Assembly: GCA_944472135.2 (NCBI GenBank)
Contig: CALYDD020000434.1
Location: 1-64,000 of the forward strand
Reading direction: 5' to 3'
From: Trichobilharzia regenti
Taxonomy: Eukaryota; Platyhelminthes; Trematoda; Strigeidida; Schistosomatidae
Length of the DNA stretch: 64,000 nt
Part shown: in pieces, positions 12,120 through 24,600 of the stretch
Numbering within the stretch: the stretch's first letter is position 1
How the letters are laid out: each line of letters starts with the position of its first letter
Translations under genes and position numbers: made by a program
The notes under the pieces: model-generated
The model's database searches: none
The model's input: only the letters and a program-made list of their open reading frames with translations
Told to the model about the DNA's origin: nothing

Positions 12120-15100
12120 TTACAGAGATTGAATACATCTGCGCCATTGACAACGATTTTGAGCCATGTCACCTATTGTCTCCAGCCATTGATTCCTAGA
12201 GTCCCGAGGGCCCCAACCCGGGAGTCTGCATCTCCCTACCTGACTCAGTTTAACTGTCAAGGATTTCATGGATTGATGCCATGTTTTTGTTTGGCCACCA
12301 CTGGCTCTTTTCCAACCTGAACCTATATCAGCTAACAATGCCCGTCGGGGGAGGCGGTGGTTAGGCATGCGCACCACGTGACCTAGCCATCTTAGTCTAT
12401 GTAACTTTATAACCTCGTCGATTGATTTTCCCTCTTTGCCCAACACTCTACGCCTAACGTCAACATTACTTACCTTGTGAAACCACCTAACGTGAGACAG
12501 AGATCGCAGACATCTATGATCGAAAGCAGTCAACCTTTTCATGTCTTCAACGCGTATTGGCCATGTTTCAGAGCCATAGAGAAGGACGGAGCGAACTGAT
12601 GAGCAGTACACACGTCCCTTGGTTGATAACCGGATGTCACGCCTACGCCAGAGATGGTGTAAGTCAGCGAAAGCAGCTCGAGCTTTTCGGATCCGTGCTG
12701 AGATTTCATCGCCAATCAGTCCGTTGGTGCTAATACAACTTCCCAAGTAGGTGAAGTGGTCAACATGTTCTATCACTTCACTCCCTATCACTAAGTTAGG
12801 GGTTGACGTCGTCCAGTCCTGTAGCAGCATCTTACATTTTGCAGGGGCGAATCGCATGCCAAACATACGAAGATTGCTGCTCAAGGTGTTCAGAAGACTC
12901 TGCATTTTGTCAGCATCCTCCCCTAACAGGACTATGTCATCTGCATATTCTAAGTCCATTAGATTATTCCCTGGTAACAAGTCGATTCCTAAGTCACTAC
13001 GTTCAGTTAAGGATACTTCCATTAGCATATCTATGATGAAGTTAAACAGAAATGGGGAAAGTGGACATCCCTGTCGGACACCACTGGTTGTTACTAATTC
13101 AGATGACAATTCCCCATAAGCCCTTACACGACTACGTGAGTTTGAATAGAGTGCCTTGATTAGTGCAATGTACTTTCTTGGCACTCCCTTCACAGTCAGA
13201 CATTGCCATAGTACCTTTCGGTCCACGGAGTCGAAGGCCGCCTTCAAGTCAAGAAATATGACAATTGTTGGACGCCGAAAAGTGTGTCTATGTTCTAGAA
13301 TCTGTCGAAGAGTGAAGATATGATCTATGCACCCTCTACCTGGTCTAAAGCCTGCTTGATTTTCCCTTGTCTGTTCCTCCCGAGTTCTGCTTAGTCTATG
13401 CATGATTACTGAGCCTAGGATTTTAGAGACTATGTTCGTTAGGCTGATCCCCCTATGATTATCACACGAGGACTTGTTTCCCTTCTTGAATATCGGTATA
13501 ATAAGTGACTTACCCCAGTCTGATGGTACTGTCTCTGATTCCCAGACTTTGCCTAGTACCTCAGTTAATCTACAAACTAGTATGTCACCCCCATATTTAA
13601 ACACCTCCGGAATAATTCCGTCGGGTCCTGCCGCTTTGCCTCGTTTCAAATTACTGATAGCTTTTGTAACCTCACCTACAGACGGCGGACCAGTGTCTAT
13701 ATCCCATTCGGGTACGTGGTGGATGGCGGGGAGGTTCAGTGTGGCTGTAGGCAAGTTAAATTGTTCCTCAAAGTGTTCTTTCCAGCGTTCAAGGCGTCTA
13801 TCCTGAGAGCTAATTAAGGAGCCATTTTTCTCAGAAATAGTCTCACTTATGAATTGCCTTTTCCCGCCCGATTCTGTGATGAGTCTAAAGAGTTGCCTAG
13901 TGTTGCCTATCGCCAATGCTTTTTCCATCTCTTTCGCCTTTGTCACCCACCACTGTTCACGGTCCTTGCGGAGACTTTTAGTAAGTTTCCTTTTGTGCAG
14001 CTTTCGCTCCTCATTGAATTCGGAGCTCGCCGGAATAAGTCTTCTAGCATCTATCAGTTCGGATGAGGCAGTCGAAATCCAGTGGTTTTTACTCACCTTT
14101 GGATTTGTCTTATTCACAGCTTTTACAGCTGTATCTATAGCTGACTGAATATTCTTCCAGGCTTCTCCAGGGTGAGCACAGCTGTCGGATTCAGATATGC
14201 GTTTAGCTAGTTCTTCCTCAAATAGGGATTTAGTTTCCTGATCGAGCTGGGGGCGTAATGGTTTTACCGCCAGCTGTTTCCTACGTCCGTTCAGTCGTAA
14301 GCACACACGAGCCCGGACCAGTGCGTGATCGGTATCTACACACGTGTTCCAGAAGGAGCGACAATCTCCTACCGACCCACGCCAACGATAGCTTATTGCT
14401 ATGTGGTCTATTTGTGTCCAGCGTTGGTTTGATGATGGGGGTCGCCAGGTTAAACAGTGTCTCTCCTTGTGTTTAAAGTTAGTGCTTACAAGAAACAAAT
14501 GATTATCTGAACAGAACTGTAGGAGACGGTCACCGTTGTCGGTTCGCTGGCACGGAACTCCATAGGTGCCACCGACATCCTTCTCAGATTGACACAATTT
14601 CCCTACTTGAGCGTTGAAGTCACCAGCTAGAACGACTATATCTGAGCGTTTAGCCTTTCTCACCAAACTAGACAGCTTTTGGTAGAACTCATCCTTCGTT
14701 TCATCCGAACTGCAGTCAGTGGGGGCGTAGGCGGAGATTACGAAAAGGCATCGGCGAGTAGTGCAGTCCTTTCTCCTTCTTACTGATCCGTTCAGACGGA
14801 CAGCACACATTCGGCTATCTACTGGGATCCAGTCAAGCAATGTCTTTTCTGCCCTAGTACTCAGAGCTATCCCTACGCCAGCTAATCCCCGTGAACTAGC
14901 TGTGGCATCTCCTGACACCCTCAAGGTGAATTTTGAAGATTCATCCTGTTGGCCAGGTGGGGTTAGGTGAATAACCACACTTGGGTCTTGTATGCGTGTT
15001 TCTGAAACACAACATACATCAATGGCTCGAGATGCCAGGGTCTTAGCTAGTGATGCTTGTTGTCCTATTTGGCAAAGTGTCCTTACATTAAATGCTCCTA

Positions 15101-15173
15101 TATGAAATTGGTGGCGTGGCTTTAGGAGACTATCCGTGGTGGTTTTTTGGCTTTCGTCGTTTTTAGTGGACAC
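12120..15173 (-). CDS. RTE Pol: APE endonuclease plus reverse transcriptase, intact second copy
   Basis: This is a 1,017-codon ORF with the same domain order and catalytic residues as the ORF at 7321-10374. I see only scattered changes, for example LGHVVRMP where copies 1 and 2 have LGHVLRMP, and a Met-to-Ile change in the IIPIFKKG region visible on the opposite strand at 13502. Having two open copies next to one frameshifted copy argues that the block was duplicated very recently. Confidence 0.94.
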   Translation of the reverse strand: MSTKNDESQKTTTDSLLKPRHQFHIGAFNVRTLCQIGQQASLAKTLASRAIDVCCVSETRIQDPSVVIHLTPPGQQDESSKFTLRVSGDATASSRGLAGVGIALSTRAEKTLLDWIPVDSRMCAVRLNGSVRRRKDCTTRRCLFVISAYAPTDCSSDETKDEFYQKLSSLVRKAKRSDIVVLAGDFNAQVGKLCQSEKDVGGTYGVPCQRTDNGDRLLQFCSDNHLFLVSTNFKHKERHCLTWRPPSSNQRWTQIDHIAISYRWRGSVGDCRSFWNTCVDTDHALVRARVCLRLNGRRKQLAVKPLRPQLDQETKSLFEEELAKRISESDSCAHPGEAWKNIQSAIDTAVKAVNKTNPKVSKNHWISTASSELIDARRLIPASSEFNEERKLHKRKLTKSLRKDREQWWVTKAKEMEKALAIGNTRQLFRLITESGGKRQFISETISEKNGSLISSQDRRLERWKEHFEEQFNLPTATLNLPAIHHVPEWDIDTGPPSVGEVTKAISNLKRGKAAGPDGIIPEVFKYGGDILVCRLTEVLGKVWESETVPSDWGKSLIIPIFKKGNKSSCDNHRGISLTNIVSKILGSVIMHRLSRTREEQTRENQAGFRPGRGCIDHIFTLRQILEHRHTFRRPTIVIFLDLKAAFDSVDRKVLWQCLTVKGVPRKYIALIKALYSNSRSRVRAYGELSSELVTTSGVRQGCPLSPFLFNFIIDMLMEVSLTERSDLGIDLLPGNNLMDLEYADDIVLLGEDADKMQSLLNTLSSNLRMFGMRFAPAKCKMLLQDWTTSTPNLVIGSEVIEHVDHFTYLGSCISTNGLIGDEISARIRKARAAFADLHHLWRRRDIRLSTKGRVYCSSVRSVLLYGSETWPIRVEDMKRLTAFDHRCLRSLSHVRWFHKVSNVDVRRRVLGKEGKSIDEVIKLHRLRWLGHVVRMPNHRLPRRALLADIGSGWKRASGGQTKTWHQSMKSLTVKLSQVGRCRLPGWGPRDSRNQWLETIGDMAQNRCQWRRCIQSL

Positions 15174-15619
15174 AGAGTGAAGAGGGAGTGAGGAGCCATC
15201 AAGTAGAGGAGTTGCATCACTGGGGGAAGGTAAGGTAATAGAGATGAAGATGAAGACAAAGATAAGTGAGGATTAGAGAGGTTTTGTGTGCGTTTTGGAT
15301 TGTGAGGGCGATTGTTACTTCCCGGCTGCCCACACCGTGGAAGTTGGTTGCGTGACCGCAGAGCCCAGGGGACAACTGCTTGTGGCCGGTCACACGCGGC
15401 CTGTTTTTGTTCGTTCTTCGTTGTTTTGTGTGCCTCAGTAGCATACTTATCACTCCCGCCCTGTGACACGGCAGCAGGAAGCGCGGTCGTTGTTAATCCG
15501 GGCCACGGCCGATCCGGCATGAAATTTTGTGAATTTGTTTGGATCATGGTATTGGATGAGGTAGCTGCTTTTTGTTTAACCGCTATCCAAACAACCTGCC
15601 TGGCATGGTAGAACCTCAA
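15122..15619 (-). CDS. RTE copy 3, candidate small ORF1
   Basis: The position and overlap with the large ORF match the other two copies, and the frame is open throughout. It adds no independent evidence for coding because the three copies are near-identical. Confidence 0.38.
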   Translation of the reverse strand: MRFYHARQVVWIAVKQKAATSSNTMIQTNSQNFMPDRPWPGLTTTALPAAVSQGGSDKYATEAHKTTKNEQKQAACDRPQAVVPWALRSRNQLPRCGQPGSNNRPHNPKRTQNLSNPHLSLSSSSSLLPYLPPVMQLLYLMAPHSLFTLCPLKTTKAKKPPRIVS

Positions 15620-18600
15620 GAGACATAAGTCTCAGCCAGTATAGCTTGATTAGGTCATTGCGGTGTTCAAGCCCGACCACCACGTCAAGGTAGCAGCTTT
15701 CGGTCGGGAGTTCTGTGGTGTGGATGGAATGAGAGATGTTGTAAGTGAGTGAGATTGTGATTGTGTATTGAGTTTGTTTGAGTGGATGATGACAAAGTGG
15801 TATTGTGAGGTAATTGTTTTCTAGTTGACAGGACGTTGTTGGCGTTGTCAGTGATTAATGGTGATCGAGATCAATGGATCTAATGGAGATGAGTAGATTG
15901 AGTGAGTTGTGCATTGTGATGTACATATTTATAGATATGTATGTTTTCGTATGTGTTTACATACGCACTTGGGCTGTTCTCTGTGTATCTTCTTTTGTTT
16001 TACTAGTGAATTTAGGTTGTTTTGGTTTTGACAGTAGCGCCGGTGTTCGTCGCCTTAGACATACATACAGGTATGTATTCAATGATGGGTGTTGCATGAG
16101 GTGAGGATGCTGAGGTACGTCATACATATTAGTGTAGGCTAGTTAGTTTTGTAGGTGAAGTGTGTGGCCGTTTAGGATGTTGTCTGTGTCAGTGTTTACT
16201 TTCCATTTCAGATGAGAGTGAATTGCACTGTGGTATGCAAAGTAGTGTCTGGCTTATGGAGGAAGATGAATATATTTATCTATGTGGCTGAATGAGATGG
16301 CGAAGAAGTAAGCTTTGTGATATTTGAATTCTGGCTTAGGTGGGTGAGAAGAGGAGGTGATTTGTGTGTGACGGGTGTCAAGTGAAGTGAGTGTAATTTT
16401 GACACTAGTTGTAATGTAGTGTAGTGTTGTGATTATTTTGTGACATGGTTGGTTGGTGTTGCTGTGCGATTGAGGTACGATTGAGGTGCGTTTCGTGGCG
16501 GCACTAGTGTTTCAGTCATGTAAAATTGTGTCGATGCATTTTTCTTCTTTCTCTGTGCGTATGGACTTCTGTTAGTTTTCAGGTGTAGGTGTAGGCGACG
16601 ATGAGGTGTTCAGGGAAGATTCTATTTTGTTCAATTGTCGTGAGAATGAGTCAATTTGAGACGGTGAATACAATGTGAATGTGTTGTAGGTGAATTGTTT
16701 ACATTTCGTTTGCAGATTCCTTCTCATGTCCAGGGAGTTCTGTGGTGTGGATGGAATGAGAGATGTTGTAAGTGAGTGAGATTGTGATTGTGTATTGAGT
16801 TTGTTTGAGTGGATGATGACAAAGTGGTATTGTGAGGTAATTGTTTTCTAGTTGACAGGACGTTGTTGGCGTTGTCAGTGATTAATGGTGATCGAGATCA
16901 ATGGATCTAATGGAGATGAGTAGATTGAGTGAGTTGTGCATTGTGATGTACATATTTATAGATATGTATGTTTTCGTATGTGTTTACATACGCACTTGGG
17001 CTGTTCTCTGTGTATCTTCTTTTGTTTTACTAGTGAATTTAGGTTGTTTTGGTTTTGACAGTAGCGCCGGTGTTCGTCGCCTTGGACATACATACAGGTA
17101 TGTATTCAATGATGGGTGTTGCATGAGGTGAGGATGCTGAGGTACGTCATACATATTAGTGTAGGCTAGTTAGTTTTGTAGGTGAAGTGTGTGGCCGGTT
17201 AGGATGTTGTCTGTGTCAGTGTTTACTTTCCATTTCAGATGAGAGTGAATTGCACTGTGGTATGCAAAGTAGTGTCTGGCTTATGGAGGAAGATGAATAT
17301 ATTTATCTATGTGGCTGAATGAGATGGCGAAGAAGTAAGCTTTGTGATATTTGAATTCTGGCTTAGGTGGGTGAGAAGAGGAGGTGATTTGTGTGTGACG
17401 GGTGTCAAGTGAAGTGAGTGTAATTTTGACACTAGTTGTAATGTAGTGTAGTGTTGTGATTATTTTGTGACATGGTTGGTTGGTGTTGCTGTGCGATTGA
17501 GGTACGATTGAGGTGCGTTTCGTGGCGACACTAGTGTTTCAGTCATGTAAAATTGTGTCGATGCATTTTTCTTCTTTCTCTGTGCGTATGGACTTCTGTT
17601 AGTTTTCAGGTGTAGGTGTAGGCGACGATGAGGTGTTCAGGGAAGATTCTATTTTGTTCAATTGTCGTGAGAATGAGTCAATTTGAGACGGTGAATACAA
17701 TGTGAATGTGTTGTAGGTGAATTGTTTACATTTCGTTTGCAGATTCCTTCTCATGTCCAGGGAGTTCTGTGGTGTGGATGGAATGAGAGATGTTGTAAGT
17801 GAGTGAGATTGTGATTGTGTATTGAGTTTGTTTGAGTGGATGATGACAAAGTGGTATTGTGAGGTAATTGTTTTCTAGTTGACAGGACGTTGTTGGCGTT
17901 GTCAGTGATTAATGGTGATCGAGATCAATGGATCTAATGGAGATGAGTAGATTGAGTGAGTTGTGCATTGTGATGTACATATTTATAGATATGTATGTTT
18001 TCGTATGTGTTTACATACGCACTTGGGCTGTTCTCTGTGTATCTTCTTTTGTTTTACTAGTGAATTTAGGTTGTTTTGGTTTTGACAGTAGCGCCGGTGT
18101 TCGTCGCCTTGGACATACATACAGGTATGTATTCAATGATGGGTGTTGCATGAGGTGAGGATGCTGAGGTACGTCATACATATTAGTGTAGGCTAGTTAG
18201 TTTTGTAGGTGAAGTGTGTGGCCGGTTAGGATGTTGTCTGTGTCAGTGTTTACTTTCCATTTCAGATGAGAGTGAATTGCACTGTGGTATGCAAAGTAGT
18301 GTCTGGCTTATGGAGGAAGATGAATATATTTATCTATGTGGCTGAATGAGATGGCGAAGAAGTAAGCTTTGTGATATTTGAATTCTGGCTTAGGTGGGTG
18401 AGAAGAGGAGGTGATTTGTGTGTGACGGGTGTCAAGTGAAGTGAGTGTAATTTTGACACTAGTTGTAATGTAGTGTAGTGTTGTGATTATTTTGTGACAT
18501 GGTTGGTTGGTGTTGCTGTGCGATTGAGGTACGATTGAGGTGCGTTTCGTGGCGACACTAGTGTTTCAGTCATGTAAAATTGTGTCGATGCATTTTTCTT

Positions 18601-21600
18601 CTTTCTCTGTGCGTATGGACTTCTGTTAGTTTTCAGGTGTAGGTGTAGGCGACGATGAGGTGTTCAGGGAAGATTCTATTTTGTTCAATTGTCGTGAGAA
18701 TGAGTCAATTTGAGACGGTGAATACAATGTGAATGTGTTGTAGGTGAATTGTTTACATTTCGTTTGCAGATTCCTTCTCATGTCCAGGGAGTTCTGTGGT
18801 GTGGATGGAATGAGAGATGTTGTAAGTGAGTGAGATTGTGATTGTGTATTGAGTTTGTTTGAGTGGATGATGACAAAGTGGTATTGTGAGGTAATTGTTT
18901 TCTAGTTGACAGGACGTTGTTGGCGTTGTCAGTGATTAATGGTGATCGAGATCAATGGATCTAATGGAGATGAGTAGATTGAGTGAGTTGTGCATTGTGA
19001 TGTACATATTTATAGATATGTATGTTTTCGTATGTGTTTACATACGCACTTGGGCTGTTCTCTGTGTATCTTCTTTTGTTTTACTAGTGAATTTAGGTTG
19101 TTTTGGTTTTGACAGTAGCGCCGGTGTTCGTCGCCTTGGACATACATACAGGTATGTATTCAATGATGGGTGTTGCATGAGGTGAGGATGCTGAGGTACG
19201 TCATACATATTAGTGTAGGCTAGTTAGTTTTGTAGGTGAAGTGTGTGGCCGGTTAGGATGTTGTCTGTGTCAGTGTTTACTTTCCATTTCAGATGAGAGT
19301 GAATTGCACTGTGGTATGCAAAGTAGTGTCTGGCTTATGGAGGAAGATGAATATATTTATCTATGTGGCTGAATGAGATGGCGAAGAAGTAAGCTTTGTG
19401 ATATTTGAATTCTGGCTTAGGTGGGTGAGAAGAGGAGGTGATTTGTGTGTGACGGGTGTCAAGTGAAGTGAGTGTAATTTTGACACTAGTTGTAATGTAG
19501 TGTAGTGTTGTGATTATTTTGTGACATGGTTGGTTGGTGTTGCTGTGCGATTGAGGTACGATTGAGGTGCGTTTCGTGGCGACACTAGTGTTTCAGTCAT
19601 GTAAAATTGTGTCGATGCATTTTTCTTCTTTCTCTGTGCGTATGGACTTCTGTTAGTTTTCAGGTGTAGGTGTAGGCGACGATGAGGTGTTCAGGGAAGA
19701 TTCTATTTTGTTCAATTGTCGTGAGAATGAGTCAATTTGAGACGGTGAATACAATGTGAATGTGTTGTAGGTGAATTGTTTACATTTCGTTTGCAGATTC
19801 CTTCTCATGTCCAGGGAGTTCTGTGGTGTGGATGGAATGAGAGATGTTGTAAGTGAGTGAGATTGTGATTGTGTATTGAGTTTGTTTGAGTGGATGATGA
19901 CAAAGTGGTATTGTGAGGTAATTGTTTTCTAGTTGACAGGACGTTGTTGGCGTTGTCAGTGATTAATGGTGATCGAGATCAATGGATCTAATGGAGATGA
20001 GTAGATTGAGTGAGTTGTGCATTGTGATGTACATATTTATAGATATGTATGTTTTCGTATGTGTTTACATACGCACTTGGGCTGTTCTCTGTGTATCTTC
20101 TTTTGTTTTACTAGTGAATTTAGGTTGTTTTGGTTTTGACAGTAGCGCCGGTGTTCGTCGCCTTGGACATACATACAGGTATGTATTCAATGATGGGTGT
20201 TGCATGAGGTGAGGATGCTGAGGTACGTCATACATATTAGTGTAGGCTAGTTAGTTTTGTAGGTGAAGTGTGTGGCCGGTTAGGATGTTGTCTGTGTCAG
20301 TGTTTACTTTCCATTTCAGATGAGAGTGAATTGCACTGTGGTATGCAAAGTAGTGTCTGGCTTATGGAGGAAGATGAATATATTTATCTATGTGGCTGAA
20401 TGAGATGGCGAAGAAGTAAGCTTTGTGATATTTGAATTCTGGCTTAGGTGGGTGAGAAGAGGAGGTGATTTGTGTGTGACGGGTGTCAAGTGAAGTGAGT
20501 GTAATTTTGACACTAGTTGTAATGTAGTGTAGTGTTGTGATTATTTTGTGACATGGTTGGTTGGTGTTGCTGTGCGATTGAGGTACGATTGAGGTGCGTT
20601 TCGTGGCGACACTAGTGTTTCAGTCATGTAAAATTGTGTCGATGCATTTTTCTTCTTTCTCTGTGCGTATGGACTTCTGTTAGTTTTCAGGTGTAGGTGT
20701 AGGCGACGATGAGGTGTTCAGGGAAGATTCTATTTTGTTCAATTGTCGTGAGAATGAGTCAATTTGAGACGGTGAATACAATGTGAATGTGTTGTAGGTG
20801 AATTGTTTACATTTCGTTTGCAGATTCCTTCTCATGTCCAGGGAGTTCTGTGGTGTGGATGGAATGAGAGATGTTGTAAGTGAGTGAGATTGTGATTGTG
20901 TATTGAGTTTGTTTGAGTGGATGATGACAAAGTGGTATTGTGAGGTAATTGTTTTCTAGTTGACAGGACGTTGTTGGCGTTGTCAGTGATTAATGGTGAT
21001 CGAGATCAATGGATCTAATGGAGATGAGTAGATTGAGTGAGTTGTGCATTGTGATGTACATATTTATAGATATGTATGTTTTCGTATGTGTTTACATACG
21101 CACTTGGGCTGTTCTCTGTGTATCTTCTTTTGTTTTACTAGTGAATTTAGGTTGTTTTGGTTTTGACAGTAGCGCCGGTGTTCGTCGCCTTGGACATACA
21201 TACAGGTATGTATTCAATGATGGGTGTTGCATGAGGTGAGGATGCTGAGGTACGTCATACATATTAGTGTAGGCTAGTTAGTTTTGTAGGTGAAGTGTGT
21301 GGCCGGTTAGGATGTTGTCTGTGTCAGTGTTTACTTTCCATTTCAGATGAGAGTGAATTGCACTGTGGTATGCAAAGTAGTGTCTGGCTTATGGAGGAAG
21401 ATGAATATATTTATCTATGTGGCTGAATGAGATGGCGAAGAAGTAAGCTTTGTGATATTTGAATTCTGGCTTAGGTGGGTGAGAAGAGGAGGTGATTTGT
21501 GTGTGACGGGTGTCAAGTGAAGTGAGTGTAATTTTGACACTAGTTGTAATGTAGTGTAGTGTTGTGATTATTTTGTGACATGGTTGGTTGGTGTTGCTGT

Positions 21601-24600
21601 GCGATTGAGGTACGATTGAGGTGCGTTTCGTGGCGACACTAGTGTTTCAGTCATGTAAAATTGTGTCGATGCATTTTTCTTCTTTCTCTGTGCGTATGGA
21701 CTTCTGTTAGTTTTCAGGTGTAGGTGTAGGCGACGATGAGGTGTTCAGGGAAGATTCTATTTTGTTCAATTGTCGTGAGAATGAGTCAATTTGAGACGGT
21801 GAATACAATGTGAATGTGTTGTAGGTGAATTGTTTACATTTCGTTTGCAGATTCCTTCTCGTGTCCAGGGAGTTCTGTGGTGTGGATGGAATGAGAGATG
21901 TTGTAAGTGAGTGAGATTGTGATTGTGTATTGAGTTTGTTTGAGTGGATGATGACAAAGTGGTATTGTGAGGTAATTGTTTTCTAGTTGACAGGACGTTG
22001 TTGGCGTTGTCAGTGATTAATGGTGATCGAGATCAATGGATCTAATGGAGATGAGTAGATTGAGTGAGTTGTGCATTGTGATGTACATATTTATAGATAT
22101 GTATGTTTTCGTATGTGTTTACATACGCACTTGGGCTGTTCTCTGTGTATCTTCTTTTGTTTTACTAGTGAATTTAGGTTGTTTTGGTTTTGACAGTAGC
22201 GCCGGTGTTCGTCGCCTTGGACATACATACAGGTATGTATTCAATGATGGGTGTTGCATGAGGTGAGGATGCTGAGGTACGTCATACATATTAGTGTAGG
22301 CTAGTTAGTTTTGTAGGTGAAGTGTGTGGCCGGTTAGGATGTTGTCTGTGTCAGTGTTTACTTTCCATTTCAGATGAGAGTGAATTGCACTGTGGTATGC
22401 AAAGTAGTGTCTGGCTTATGGAGGAAGATGAATATATTTATCTATGTGGCTGAATGAGATGGCGAAGAAGTAAGCTTTGTGATATTTGAATTCTGGCTTA
22501 GGTGGGTGAGAAGAGGAGGTGATTTGTGTGTGACGGGTGTCAAGTGAAGTGAGTGTAATTTTGACACTAGTTGTAATGTAGTGTAGTGTTGTGATTATTT
22601 TGTGACATGGTTGGTTGGTGTTGCTGTGCGATTGAGGTACGATTGAGGTGCGTTTCGTGGCGACACTAGTGTTTCAGTCATGTAAAATTGTGTCGATGCA
22701 TTTTTCTTCTTTCTCTGTGCGTATGGACTTCTGTTAGTTTTCAGGTGTAGGTGTAGGCGACGATGAGGTGTTCAGGGAAGATTCTATTTTGTTCAATTGT
22801 CGTGAGAATGAGTCAATTTGAGACGGTGAATACAATGTGAATGTGTTGTAGGTGAATTGTTTACATTTCGTTTGCAGATTCCTTCTCATGTCCAGGGAGT
22901 TCTGTGGTGTGGATGGAATGAGAGATGTTGTAAGTGAGTGAGATTGTGATTGTGTATTGAGTTTGTTTGAGTGGATGATGACAAAGTGGTATTGTGAGGT
23001 AATTGTTTTCTAGTTGACAGGACGTTGTTGGCGTTGTCAGTGATTAATGGTGATCGAGATCAATGGATCTAATGGAGATGAGTAGATTGAGTGAGTTGTG
23101 CATTGTGATGTACATATTTATAGATATGTATGTTTTCGTATGTGTTTACATACGCACTTGGGCTGTTCTCTGTGTATCTTCTTTTGTTTTACTAGTGAAT
23201 TTAGGTTGTTTTGGTTTTGACAGTAGCGCCGGTGTTCGTCGCCTTGGACATACATACAGGTATGTATTCAATGATGGGTGTTGCATGAGGTGAGGATGCT
23301 GAGGTACGTCATACATATTAGTGTAGGCTAGTTAGTTTTGTAGGTGAAGTGTGTGGCCGGTTAGGATGTTGTCTGTGTCAGTGTTTACTTTCCATTTCAG
23401 ATGAGAGTGAATTGCACTGTGGTATGCAAAGTAGTGTCTGGCTTATGGAGGAAGATGAATATATTTATCTATGTGGCTGAATGAGATGGCGAAGAAGTAA
23501 GCTTTGTGATATTTGAATTCTGGCTTAGGTGGGTGAGAAGAGGAGGTGATTTGTGTGTGACGGGTGTCAAGTGAAGTGAGTGTAATTTTGACACTAGTTG
23601 TAATGTAGTGTAGTGTTGTGATTATTTTGTGACATGGTTGGTTGGTGTTGCTGTGCGATTGAGGTACGATTGAGGTGCGTTTCGTGGCGACACTAGTGTT
23701 TCAGTCATGTAAAATTGTGTCGATGCATTTTTCTTCTTTCTCTGTGCGTATGGACTTCTGTTAGTTTTCAGGTGTAGGTGTAGGCGACGATGAGGTGTTC
23801 AGGGAAGATTCTATTTTGTTCAATTGTCGTGAGAATGAGTCAATTTGAGACGGTGAATACAATGTGAATGTGTTGTAGGTGAATTGTTTACATTTCGTTT
23901 GCAGATTCCTTCTCGTGTCCAGGGAGTTCTGTGGTGTGGATGGAATGAGAGATGTTGTAAGTGAGTGAGATTGTGATTGTGTATTGAGTTTGTTTGAGTG
24001 GATGATGACAAAGTGGTATTGTGAGGTAATTGTTTTCTAGTTGACAGGACGTTGTTGGCGTTGTCAGTGATTAATGGTGATCGAGATCAATGGATCTAAT
24101 GGAGATGAGTAGATTGAGTGAGTTGTGCATTGTGATGTACATATTTATAGATATGTATGTTTTCGTATGTGTTTACATACGCACTTGGGCTGTTCTCTGT
24201 GTATCTTCTTTTGTTTTACTAGTGAATTTAGGTTGTTTTGGTTTTGACAGTAGCGCCGGTGTTCGTCGCCTTGGACATACATACAGGTATGTATTCAATG
24301 ATGGGTGTTGCATGAGGTGAGGATGCTGAGGTACGTCATACATATTAGTGTAGGCTAGTTAGTTTTGTAGGTGAAGTGTGTGGCCGGTTAGGATGTTGTC
24401 TGTGTCAGTGTTTACTTTCCATTTCAGATGAGAGTGAATTGCACTGTGGTATGCAAAGTAGTGTCTGGCTTATGGAGGAAGATGAATATATTTATCTATG
24501 TGGCTGAATGAGATGGCGAAGAAGTAAGCTTTGTGATATTTGAATTCTGGCTTAGGTGGGTGAGAAGAGGAGGTGATTTGTGTGTGACGGGTGTCAAGTG

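Larger units (their letters stand above)
11946..15705 (-). mobile_element. RTE-clade (SR2-like) non-LTR retrotransposon, copy 3, full length with open ORF
   Basis: This 3,760-bp copy is flanked by gggagttctgt at 11935-11945 and 15706-15716. It shares with copy 2, against copy 1, small variants in the 3' UTR (gatgagtgga, aaatatagga). The satellite on both sides also carries shared markers (ggcggcactag at 11700 and 16498, ccttagac at 11256 and 16055). The downstream satellite lacks the extra T found after copies 1 and 2. From here rightward the array continues without further insertions. Confidence 0.96.
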
